A DNA stretch of 12,201 nucleotides from Planctomycetota bacterium (GTDB lineage Bacteria > Planctomycetota > UBA1135 > GCA-002686595): positions 1 through 12,201 of the forward strand of contig JAJDES010000552.1 of the NCBI GenBank assembly GCA_029259675.1, read 5' to 3'. Position 1 is the stretch's first letter. Each line of letters starts with the position of its first letter. Position numbers and translations under genes: made by a program. Shown piece after piece: positions 1 through 6,941 of the stretch. Below the pieces are notes generated by a model. That model did not search any database, was not told the origin of the DNA, and worked only from the letters and a program-made list of their open reading frames with translations.

Positions 1-852
1 AACCGCAGCGTCAACCCCGATGAGGTTGTGGCCGTGGGCGCCGCTATCCAAGGCGGCATCCTGGGCGGCGAAGTCAGCGACGTGGTGCTGCTCGACGTCA
101 CCCCGCTTTCCCTGGGTATTGAAACCCTGGGCGGCGTGATGACCAAGTTGATCGAGCGCAACACGACCATCCCGACTTCGAAGAGTCAGACCTTTTCGAC
201 GGCCGCTGACAATCAGCCCTCGGTGCAAGTGCGCGTTTTCCAGGGTGAGCGCGAGTTCACCAAGGACAACCGTCTGCTGGGCGATTTCAACCTCGATGGA
301 ATTCCCCCGGCACAGCGCGGCATGCCGCAAATCGAAGTTGCCTTCGACATCGATGCCAACGGCATTCTTAAGGTCAAAGCTTCCGACAAGGCCACCGGCA
401 AGGAGCAGCACATCTCGATCGAGTCTTCCTCGGGGCTTTCCAAGGAAGAGGTCGAGCGCATGGCTCGCGACGCCGAGACCCACGCCGAAGAAGACAAGCA
501 AAAGCGCGAGGTGGTCGACCTGAAAAACCAAGTCGATCAAATCGTGCACGAGACGGAGAAGCAGCTGACCGAGCACAAAGACAAGCTTGAGGAAGCCGAC
601 ATCAAAGTCATCGAAGACGCCAAGGAGGAGCTGAAGAAGGCTGCCGAAGGCAACGACAAGGCGAGCATCGAAGCGGCCCTGACCGAGTTCCAGCAGAAAT
701 CTCAGAAGCTCGGTGAAGTGCTCTACAAGGAGCAGCAAGCCGCGCAGGAGGCTGCCGGTGCCCCCGGGGGTGGCGCGCCCGAAGCTCCGTCCGGCGCGGA
801 GGGCGGTAGTGACGACGAGCCGGTTGACGCCGACTTCGAGGTCAAGACCTAG
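1..852 (+). CDS. dnaK: Chaperone protein DnaK (Hsp70), C-terminal part; 5' end outside the window
   Basis: This is the last 283 residues of the ATP-dependent Hsp70 chaperone, which binds exposed hydrophobic segments of unfolded cytoplasmic proteins with DnaJ and GrpE. The frame is open from base 1. It begins in the final part of the nucleotide-binding domain (NRSVNPDEVVAVGAAIQ, window residues 1-17) and passes through the interdomain linker (VVLLDVTPLSLG, about residues 29-40). The beta-sandwich substrate-binding domain follows, with VRVFQGER and the DANGILKVKASDKATGK signature. Next comes a charged helical lid (about residues 145-250). The tail is rich in Gly, Ala and Pro and ends DADFEVKT, the usual acidic DnaK terminus. 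No dnaJ or grpE lies downstream; a terminator follows directly. The 28-852 reading seen with an internal start is only part of this frame. Identity is very secure; only the N-terminal half is missing from view. Confidence 0.97.
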   Translation, partial: NRSVNPDEVVAVGAAIQGGILGGEVSDVVLLDVTPLSLGIETLGGVMTKLIERNTTIPTSKSQTFSTAADNQPSVQVRVFQGEREFTKDNRLLGDFNLDGIPPAQRGMPQIEVAFDIDANGILKVKASDKATGKEQHISIESSSGLSKEEVERMARDAETHAEEDKQKREVVDLKNQVDQIVHETEKQLTEHKDKLEEADIKVIEDAKEELKKAAEGNDKASIEAALTEFQQKSQKLGEVLYKEQQAAQEAAGAPGGGAPEAPSGAEGGSDDEPVDADFEVKT

Positions 853-883
853 GACGCAAGCGAGCGCTCGTGCCGCCCTGGCA

Positions 884-937
884 CAAAAAAATCCATGCTC
901 CTCGGTTCCGATCATTCGGAGCCGGGGAGCTTTCTTT
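884..937 (+). terminator. Intrinsic terminator of dnaK
   Basis: A 15-base-pair stem lies 44 bases after the dnaK stop. The left arm is at 897-911 and the right arm at 916-930, with a TCAT loop. All positions pair, two of them as G-U. The right arm is followed by TTTCTTT, and a run of A precedes the left arm at 884-891, so the structure could also work weakly on the opposite strand. It closes the dnaK transcript and separates it from the ABC operon. Confidence 0.85.
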
Positions 938-1002
938 GGGCCGGCGAGGCAAGCTTGGCAACGGCCTCGATCGCCCCGGAAGCCCGACGCGCGGAATCCG
1001 AT

Positions 1003-1096
1003 GTGTCCGCCGCGACAAAGGCTGCTAGGGGCCTGACAAAAGCCTGCTGCATCCCAGGCGGACGTTGTCCGCATCGGAAACCAAGTTCGCGGACAC
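1003..1096. repeat. Nested inverted repeats sharing a GCGGAC/GTCCGC core
   Basis: Four copies of a six-base core lie within 94 bases, alternating in orientation: GTCCGC at 1005-1010, GCGGAC at 1058-1063, GTCCGC at 1067-1072 and GCGGAC at 1089-1094. The inner pair forms a perfect 6-bp hairpin with loop GTT. The outer pair extends to 8 bp (GTGTCCGC/GCGGACAC) and could enclose the inner one. The arrangement could be a structured leader of the ABC operon, a protein-binding site, or chance in GC-rich DNA. There is no U-tract, so it is not a standard terminator. Confidence 0.4.
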
Positions 1097-1253
1097 CGCC
1101 ACTTCCGTGAAGTCCAGCCCGCGAGCTGACCGGCAAGCCCATTCGGATGGGCCCATGGACGCGCTCCAATCAGACCGCAAGAGGCCCCCTAGGCGCTACC
1201 GGCAGCGCGCGTTGCTTGTGGAGCCAAGCGCACCCGGCTAACCTCCCCGCCCC

Positions 1254-2474
1254 GTGATATCCGTAACCAACCTAACTCGCCGTTTCAGCGGCTTTCGTGC
1301 CGTCGACGGCATTTCCTTCGAGATCGAGCGCGGAGAAGTGGTCGGTTTCTTGGGCGTCAACGGCGCCGGCAAGACGACAACCCTGCGCATGTTGACCGGT
1401 TACCTGCCGGCGACGTCGGGGGCGATTTCCGTTTGCGGATTTGATGTCCTGCGCCAATCGCTCGAGGTGCGCCGGCGCATCGGCTACTTGCCGGAATCCG
1501 TGCCGCTCTACCGCGAGCACCGCGTGAGCGAAATGCTTGGCTTTCAAGCGCGCTTGCACGGGATCGCCCGCGGCGACCGCAAGGCGCGTATCGCGTCGGC
1601 CCTGGAGCGGGTCGGCATCACCGATCGATCCGAGCATTTGATCGGCAAGCTATCCAAGGGTTTGCGCCAGCGAGTCGGCATCGCCATGGCGCTATTGCCC
1701 GAGCCCGAAGTCCTGATCTTGGATGAGCCCACCAGCGGGCTGGATCCCCTGCAACGCATCGAAGTGCGCGGATTGATCAGCGAGCTGGCGCAGGAACACA
1801 CGGTGATCTTTTCATCGCACATCCTGCCCGAGGTCGAAGCGGTTTGCCCGCGGGTTTTGATCATCCACAAGGGTCGCATTGCGGCCGACGGCAGCCCCGA
1901 AGAGTTGGTGCGCCAGGGCGGCAGTGCCAATCACGTGCGGCTCGAAGCTGTCGTGCCGGACGCGGAGGAAGCGCTGCGATTGTTGGGCTCCTTGCCGGGT
2001 GTGAGCACCGTCAAGGACTGCGGTCGCGAGGGAATACATCGAACATTCGAAGTCGCGTGCGAAGAGGACCTGCGCGAAGACGTCGGCGCTGTGGCTGCCA
2101 TGCGCGGTTGGGCCCTGCGCGAGCTTTCTTGGCGGCAGCCCTCCCTAGAACAGATTTTTTCGCGCGTGGCCTTTGAGCTGGAGGACGGTCAAGAGTTGGC
2201 CCCGAGCCCGGCCGCGACCGCCGGCCAAGCCGCGAATGCCGGAGCCGTCCAAGCCTCAGGCTTGGAGTTGTCGGCCTCGGCTCCGTTATCCGGAGCGGGC
2301 ACGATTGAAGTGCAGGGCCCGGGCGGCAGTTCCGCCGCCAGCGCAAACAAGCCGCCGGCGAAGCCAACCGATGCAGGTCCGAAGCGGGCCGTATTCAATC
2401 TCAATCCCTTCGACATGGGCGCGAACCGAGACTTGGGTGCTCCCAAGGATGCGGGACCGCGCGAAGACTCGTAA
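1254..2474 (+). CDS. ABC transporter ATP-binding protein, GldA/CcmA-like, with extended C-terminal tail
   Basis: This is the 406-residue ATPase that energises the ABC-2 permease encoded next. The Walker A motif is GVNGAGKT at residues 34-41, the signature LSKGLRQR at 133-140, and Walker B LILDEP at 154-159. H189 of IFSSH is the switch histidine. The Q-loop position reads GYLPE, as is common in this subfamily. Residues after about 215 form the regulatory region typical of GldA-like ATPases, ending in PSLEQIFSRV. From about residue 312 the protein continues as roughly 95 residues rich in Ala, Gly, Pro and Ser, closing with a less repetitive NLNPFDMGANRDL segment; typical relatives stop near residue 310. 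The GTG start at 1254 is the first possible one after the in-frame TAA at 1239-1241. No Shine-Dalgarno sequence precedes it; the upstream bases are pyrimidine-rich (ACCTCC at 1241). The family is certain; the exported substrate is unknown. Confidence 0.93.
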   Translation: MISVTNLTRRFSGFRAVDGISFEIERGEVVGFLGVNGAGKTTTLRMLTGYLPATSGAISVCGFDVLRQSLEVRRRIGYLPESVPLYREHRVSEMLGFQARLHGIARGDRKARIASALERVGITDRSEHLIGKLSKGLRQRVGIAMALLPEPEVLILDEPTSGLDPLQRIEVRGLISELAQEHTVIFSSHILPEVEAVCPRVLIIHKGRIAADGSPEELVRQGGSANHVRLEAVVPDAEEALRLLGSLPGVSTVKDCGREGIHRTFEVACEEDLREDVGAVAAMRGWALRELSWRQPSLEQIFSRVAFELEDGQELAPSPAATAGQAANAGAVQASGLELSASAPLSGAGTIEVQGPGGSSAASANKPPAKPTDAGPKRAVFNLNPFDMGANRDLGAPKDAGPREDS

Positions 2475-2583
2475 CCGCCGCGGCGCGAATGTTCATTCGC
2501 AAAGTCGCCTTGGGGCAGCCGCTCGGATAGCTGTCTCACCCAAGCCAACCAAGAGCTAGCAAGCAGGACGGAACGACGAATTC
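2475..2583. other. 109-base intra-operon spacer with hairpin
   Basis: Directly after the ATPase stop lies the 10-base palindrome CGCCGCGGCG (2476-2485), followed by a perfect stem GCGAAT (2485-2490)/ATTCGC (2495-2500) with loop GTTC. There is no U-tract. The rest of the operon is tightly coupled, so this gap could allow mRNA processing or different expression of ATPase and membrane subunits. That role is inference. Confidence 0.4.
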
Positions 2584-3330
2584 GTGAAAGGCACGTTGAC
2601 GATTTACCGGCGTGAGTTGGCAGGCCTATTCCTGACCCCATTGGGTTGGAGTCTCCTGTTTTTAGCGCTGCTGCTAAACGGTCTCTACTTCACGCAGTAC
2701 CTGGAGCTGACCGGCGGCAATGTGGACGAGTCGCTTTCCTATTCGCTCGGCCAAGCGTTGCCCTATTGGGCGCTGTTGGTATTGCTGCCGCCATTGCTGA
2801 CCATGCGCATGATCAGCGAGGAAGCGCGCAACGGCATGTTGGAATTCCTGCTGACGGCGCCCGTGCGCGACTCGGCCATCATTATTGGCAAGGCCCTGGC
2901 CCTGACGAGCTTTCTGGCGCTCTTGTGGTCCAGCAACTTGGTGTACGGAGGTCTTTGCCAACTCCTGGGGACGGCGCCCGACTGGGGCCGGCTATGGGCG
3001 GGCTTCGGCGGCGCGGTGCTTGTTTCGGCACTCTTCGGCGCTGTCGGTTTGGTGGCGAGTTCCCTGACCAACACACCGATATTGGCCGCATTCTTGGCAC
3101 TAATCTTCAATGTGCTGTTGATCTCCATCAGCTATGTCGGGGCTTGGTTGGGTCAGCGTTGGCCCGAACTCGCGGAAGCTGTGATCAACAAGACAAGCAT
3201 TCCCAATCGCTTGACGAGTTCGTTCCTGCGCGGCGCCCTCGACAGTTCGGACGTGGTTTTCTTCGCGGCTTGGACAGTCGTTTTCCTCGTGTTGGCAACA
3301 CGATTGTTGGAAGCCCGTAGGTGGTGGTGA
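2584..3330 (+). CDS. ABC-2 type transporter permease, GldF-like
   Basis: This 248-residue integral membrane protein should form the transmembrane channel for the ATPase. Six hydrophobic helices can be read at about residues 14-36, 56-75, 99-121, 138-159, 161-184 and 218-240. The cytoplasmic segment after helix 2 (TMRMISEEARNGMLEFLLTA, about residues 75-94) followed by PVRDSAIIIGK is the signature of the GldF/NosY-like ABC-2 permeases. The GTG at 2584 is the only usable start: an in-frame TAG lies at 2557-2559, and no ATG, GTG or TTG occurs between them. The ribosome-binding site is poor, with AGGA at 2565-2568 about 15 bases away. The stop overlaps the ATG of the next gene (TGATG at 3328-3332), which implies translational coupling and a shared complex. 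Family assignment is secure; the substrate is unknown. Confidence 0.92.
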   Translation: MKGTLTIYRRELAGLFLTPLGWSLLFLALLLNGLYFTQYLELTGGNVDESLSYSLGQALPYWALLVLLPPLLTMRMISEEARNGMLEFLLTAPVRDSAIIIGKALALTSFLALLWSSNLVYGGLCQLLGTAPDWGRLWAGFGGAVLVSALFGAVGLVASSLTNTPILAAFLALIFNVLLISISYVGAWLGQRWPELAEAVINKTSIPNRLTSSFLRGALDSSDVVFFAAWTVVFLVLATRLLEARRWW

Positions 3331-4871
3331 TGGACCCCAAGCAAAAAGACGGTGCCAATTTGAGCAGCGATGCCGGGCGCGTAGGACGTTGGACGCGTGT
3401 CTCGCTGACTCTTCAGGTGCTGCTGGTGCTCTTGCTGACAGCGGCGGTAGCTGTATTGGCCATCGACGCCTCCGAGTGGCGCAGCCTGCGACTGCGAATG
3501 GATTTGACGGAATCGAAGCGGAATACGCTCGATGCCCAGACCTTGGAATTGCTGGACAAGGCCCCCGCGGAGATTGAGGTCGATGTCTTTTGGCGGGTGC
3601 GCCCGGACTTTTATTACGAAGTGCGCGCGCAGAGCCAAACGCGCATGAACGAGTTGCTCGCCCTGGTGCAATCCCTGCGGCCCGAAGCGCTCAAGATCAC
3701 GTACCACAACCTGCAGGACCTGGCGACGACCGAAGAGCGCATGGATGAACTCGGCTTGGACGAGGTCAATTGCGTGGTCGTCAGTTTGAATGAGAAGCGT
3801 GCCGTCCTGGGCCTCTTTGACGAAATCTCGGAGGTCAATCCAGGCAACCCCGATCCGCGCAATCAAGTGCCGCCGAGCTTGCACCTCTTCCGCGGCGAGG
3901 AAGCGCTGGCGGAGGCCATCAAGCAAGTTTCGAGTACGGAGACACCGGTCGTTTACTTTTCGACCGGGCACGGCGAGCTGAATCCCTTCGGGGATGAGGC
4001 GCGCGATTTGGGCCGGCTCTCCATGGAGTTGCGCCTGCAGGGGTTCGAGCTGGCCGAATGGAATCCCTCGCACGGTCCGGTGCCGGCGGATTGCAGCGCG
4101 CTCGCAATCGTGTCGCCCGATCAACCCTTCACTCCGCTGGAGTTGGGTCACTTGCGCGAATACTTAGAGAATCGCGGTCGGCTCCTGGCCGTGGCGGAGG
4201 CCACGTGGACGGAGGAAGCCGGCAGCGTTTCGATGCTGCTCAAGGAGTACGGCATGTTGCTCAAGCGCGGTCTTGTCTGCGTGCCGTTCTATGACCTGAC
4301 CGGGCGCTTGACCGAGCGCTCTCCGCAGTGCGCGGATTTTCGCGTGGCCAAATCGGAATTGAACTCGCGCCACCCCGTGACCGAAAAATTGTTCGAGCGC
4401 GATCGCCACCTGCGCTTCATCAACGCGCGCGCGCTCGACCAAGGCGTGCTGGAGGGCGGCGGCCTGTTGGATTTGGTGACATCGCCGGCGGAAGCTTGGC
4501 TCGATTTGCCAGAGGATGGTCAGTTGGACTTCGCGCTGAACAACGATCGCGAGAGCGTCGGCAAGCAGCGCATGGTGATTGCCGCCCAACGTCCGCTCAA
4601 TGATCCGAGCTTGCGCATCATCGGCTCATCCGCCTCAAACTTAGCCAGCAACACCACCTTCAGCACCAATCGCGATTTCCTGCTGAATGCCTTCAACTGG
4701 TTGACCGAACGCGATTTTCGGGTCGGCGTGACACCGCGAGATCCCGAGTACAACCTCTTGGATTTGCGCGGCACCACGCACCTATCCGTGATCCTCAAGG
4801 TGTCGACGTTGGCGATCCCGGGGCTTTGCCTCTTGTTTGCCTTCTTGACGTACTGGCGCAGGAGACGTTGA
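3330..4871 (+). CDS. GldG-like ABC transporter auxiliary protein (ABC_transp_aux domain)
   Basis: A 513-residue membrane-anchored accessory protein of the GldG family, found with GldF/GldA-like ABC transporters. A first membrane helix spans about residues 24-45. It is followed by the family motif DLTESKRNTL (58-67) and then DKAPAEIEVDVFWR, the start of the extracytoplasmic domain. A central VVYFSTGHGE motif (Y209 to E216) marks the ABC_transp_aux domain, and a second helix near residues 488-507 ends in the basic anchor YWRRRR. The large middle domain probably lies outside the cytoplasmic membrane. The frame is also open from three GTG codons at 3321-3329. I chose ATG 3330 because AGGTGG at 3319-3324 sits at proper Shine-Dalgarno distance from it and it overlaps the permease stop. 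The 3' end overlaps the next start (TGATG at 4869-4873). In Bacteroidota the homologue serves gliding motility; no such role can be assumed here. Confidence 0.9.
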   Translation: MDPKQKDGANLSSDAGRVGRWTRVSLTLQVLLVLLLTAAVAVLAIDASEWRSLRLRMDLTESKRNTLDAQTLELLDKAPAEIEVDVFWRVRPDFYYEVRAQSQTRMNELLALVQSLRPEALKITYHNLQDLATTEERMDELGLDEVNCVVVSLNEKRAVLGLFDEISEVNPGNPDPRNQVPPSLHLFRGEEALAEAIKQVSSTETPVVYFSTGHGELNPFGDEARDLGRLSMELRLQGFELAEWNPSHGPVPADCSALAIVSPDQPFTPLELGHLREYLENRGRLLAVAEATWTEEAGSVSMLLKEYGMLLKRGLVCVPFYDLTGRLTERSPQCADFRVAKSELNSRHPVTEKLFERDRHLRFINARALDQGVLEGGGLLDLVTSPAEAWLDLPEDGQLDFALNNDRESVGKQRMVIAAQRPLNDPSLRIIGSSASNLASNTTFSTNRDFLLNAFNWLTERDFRVGVTPRDPEYNLLDLRGTTHLSVILKVSTLAIPGLCLLFAFLTYWRRRR

Positions 4872-6655
4872 TGCACTTGCGAACGATCCTGCTCTTGTTG
4901 CTGGCCGTTGGAGCTTTGCTGGCCGTTTGGAGTTTGCACGAAGAAGAGCGTGATCTCGGCCAAGAGCGCTATGTGAAAGCCGTCTTCCCGGACGTGAATG
5001 TGTCCGAAGTGCGCGCCATTCGAATCGAGAATTTGGCGCGCTTCGACACGGTAAAATTAGAGCGCGACAGCAACCGGCGCTGGTTTCTAACCGATCCTCT
5101 GGCCTATCCCGCCGATGAGTCCCTGCCGGAGCGGATTCTGAAGGAAATTTCCAGCGCAGGCGGTGAGATCGTTTTGGATCCCGATCCGATCAAGTTGGGT
5201 TTGGAGCCGCCGCGCATTGCGATTGAAGTTTCGGAGTCGCGACCGGGGGGGGAGTTTTCCGTCGAGGTTGAAATCGGCTCTTTGGACGTCGACGGCAAGT
5301 TCGTCTTCGTGCGCCGCCAGGAACAAGTCCTGCGCGCACCCGTGAGTCTCTTCACACTCTTGGACCTCACGCATCAAGATCTGCGCAGCCGCCGGCTGTG
5401 GACTCTTTCTCCGCTGGATCAAATCATCGAACTGAGCCGCTCCAGCCTTGCGGCCGGTCCGGGACTGACGGACCTTTCGTTCGAAGCCGTTGCCGAAGGC
5501 CTCTCGTGGCGCAGTCTGGGGGAGGACCGGGCGCTACTGGATCCCCAAGCCCTGTATCACTTCATCCAATCGATACTGCGCATGCGCAGCGAGCGTTTTG
5601 CGGACGACGAGCCCACGGACCTCGCGCAGTACGGATTGGAAACGCCGCACTTGCGCTTGGAGCTTACTTCGGCCCGGGGTATCAGCGAGGCTCTGCGCTT
5701 TGGGCAATCCTCGAGCGGACTCGCGGCAGGTGACGATGCTTGGTTTTGCAAGCGCGAGGGCTTTCCGCAAGTGTGGACGGTTGCCGCCAACAATCTGGAG
5801 TATTTGAGGCTGCGCCTACTCGAGTTCTACGAGTACCGCATCATGCGCGGACCGCGCTCGGATCTGCAGGCCTTCTCCCTGCGCCGTGCGTCGGAGGAAG
5901 TGCGGCTCTCACGCGAAACCGATTATTGGCTCGTACAAGTGGACTCGCTCCCCGTCGGAGCAGAGTCTTCCGCGTTGGATATCAGCGAGAAACCCGGTGA
6001 GGTTGCCGACACCGGCCGAGTAGAAGACTTGCTCTCCTTCTTCGAAAACGTCGAGGTGACGCGCTACCTGCCGGGTATGGAATTTGAACCGGGGCCGGAG
6101 CCGCTGGCCTTCCAATTCGAATACGAGCAAGATCAAGCGTGGGGCGGCCGTCTGGGTCGAGCGCACACGACGGAGGATGGTGTCAGCGGACTCTTGTATC
6201 AGCGCGACGGCTCCAGCCTGGTCGGCATTCTGGGTATGGACGTCGCCGATGCCATTCGCACCGAGGCCGAGAGCCTGCGCACACGCGTCATTCAACGTCT
6301 GCGGGAATTGGCGCAGCACCGGGTCATCATTCAGCGCGGCGCTATCGAGCGCATTTACAATCGCGCTCCCGACGCTCTGGAATGGTCCCAGGAGGACAGC
6401 AATCAACCGGCCCGAGCCTTTGAAGAGTTGTTGGCACGGATACTTTCGATCCAAGCGAACAGTTGGCTCGATTCGGAAGAGGCGCCGTCGCAGTTGCAGG
6501 ATGAGGTCCGGCTCGTCATCGAACCGTTGGATCCCAGGCAAAGTGTGAAGTTTCGGATCGGCCTCGACGACAAGGGGCGCGCGTTGCTCGAACGCGCGGG
6601 CAAGTGGGCTGTGGTCGCCAATAGCTTGCACGAGTCGCTTTTGGCCTTGCCCTAG
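4871..6655 (+). CDS. DUF4340 domain-containing membrane-anchored protein
   Basis: A 594-residue protein of the DUF4340 family, often encoded directly after GldG-like genes and presumed to belong to the same ABC complex; its biochemical role is unknown. An N-terminal hydrophobic anchor covers about residues 3-20 and is followed by a large, probably extracytoplasmic, region. At least two similar units can be seen. The first runs from about residue 35 to 200 and contains LGLEPPRIAIEV (from L109). The second, from about residue 230, contains YGLETPHLRLEL (from Y254). A more diverged third unit may occupy about 490-594. ATG 4871 was chosen over the in-frame ATG at 4826. It has AGGAG at 4860-4864 six bases upstream, overlaps the GldG-like stop, and places the membrane anchor at the very N-terminus. 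It ends the operon. Confidence 0.88.
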   Translation: MHLRTILLLLLAVGALLAVWSLHEEERDLGQERYVKAVFPDVNVSEVRAIRIENLARFDTVKLERDSNRRWFLTDPLAYPADESLPERILKEISSAGGEIVLDPDPIKLGLEPPRIAIEVSESRPGGEFSVEVEIGSLDVDGKFVFVRRQEQVLRAPVSLFTLLDLTHQDLRSRRLWTLSPLDQIIELSRSSLAAGPGLTDLSFEAVAEGLSWRSLGEDRALLDPQALYHFIQSILRMRSERFADDEPTDLAQYGLETPHLRLELTSARGISEALRFGQSSSGLAAGDDAWFCKREGFPQVWTVAANNLEYLRLRLLEFYEYRIMRGPRSDLQAFSLRRASEEVRLSRETDYWLVQVDSLPVGAESSALDISEKPGEVADTGRVEDLLSFFENVEVTRYLPGMEFEPGPEPLAFQFEYEQDQAWGGRLGRAHTTEDGVSGLLYQRDGSSLVGILGMDVADAIRTEAESLRTRVIQRLRELAQHRVIIQRGAIERIYNRAPDALEWSQEDSNQPARAFEELLARILSIQANSWLDSEEAPSQLQDEVRLVIEPLDPRQSVKFRIGLDDKGRALLERAGKWAVVANSLHESLLALP

Positions 6656-6941
6656 TCTCAGCTTGCCCGCGATCGCGGCCGCACTTTGCGGTAGCTCGTT
6701 CTTACCGTGGGCGCGAAGTCCAGGGTTGGAGATTCTGCGCCACTAGCGCCGCCATTCTTGGTACCCGAAGCCCAAACTCACGCGCGGCTGGATCCCGGCG
6801 GCGAGCAGGCGATCACTCCCAGGCCCGCATGTGGCCACAGGCCACCTCGGCGGGGACTGGAGCGGTGGGTTTGCTCGGATGAGATTGCTTGTCCTGGGCC
6901 TTTGACAGTCCTAGGCTGATGGCTAACGAAAGGCGAACGCG
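6656..6941. other. 286-base gap between the ABC operon and the mrfAB-like unit
   Basis: No gene is convincing here. Shortly after the operon stop a small hairpin CCGCA (6679-6683)/TGCGG (6687-6691) with loop CTT might help termination, but it lacks a proper U-tract. A 6-3-6 hairpin GTGGCC/GGCCAC lies at 6831-6845. The right end carries a promoter candidate, described separately. Confidence 0.5.
6902..6938 (+). promoter_or_regulatory. Possible sigma-70-type promoter of the helicase/exonuclease unit
   Basis: A perfect -35 hexamer TTGACA lies at 6902-6907. At a 16-base spacing the -10 region would be TAACGA (6924-6929), a poor match to TATAAT. The site is 34 bases before the helicase start, so the leader would be very short but would still include GAAAGG at 6928-6933. 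Position and the -35 match favour it; the weak -10 makes it tentative. Confidence 0.3.

Larger units (their letters stand above)
853..1253. other. 401-base gap between dnaK and the ABC operon
   Basis: Apart from the dnaK terminator, no convincing gene is visible. The short open frames here are rich in Arg, Pro and Ser, have no ribosome-binding site and overlap the terminator. The stretch 1003-1152 contains several short inverted repeats: GTGTCCGC at 1003-1010 matching GCGGACAC at 1089-1096, GCCTG/CAGGC at 1042-1059, a 6-3-6 hairpin at 1058-1072, and GCCCAT/ATGGGC at 1137-1152. No tRNA T-arm motif was found. The promoter of the ABC operon should lie in this gap, but I could not pick out a convincing -35/-10 pair. 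Confidence 0.6.

Noticed and set aside
895..1169. Small open frames on both strands after dnaK
   Set aside because: They cross the dnaK terminator and the inverted repeats, lack ribosome-binding sites and have shadow-like composition.
853..1253. tRNA or other RNA gene in the dnaK-ABC gap
   Set aside because: No T-arm motif of the GGTTCRAAT type or cloverleaf was found on either strand; only short hairpins are present.
3153..4151. 332-codon open frame on the minus strand
   Set aside because: It lies fully opposite the permease end and GldG-like gene, which have clear family motifs and coupled starts. The translation has no recognisable domain and an Arg/Gln/His-rich composition typical of antisense shadows.
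5909..6631. 240-codon minus-strand open frame
   Set aside because: It is antisense to the DUF4340 gene, with no ribosome-binding site and no recognisable motif.
6707..6919. 70-codon plus-strand open frame between the two operons
   Set aside because: No ribosome-binding site, Pro/Arg-rich, and it overlaps the presumed promoter of the helicase gene.
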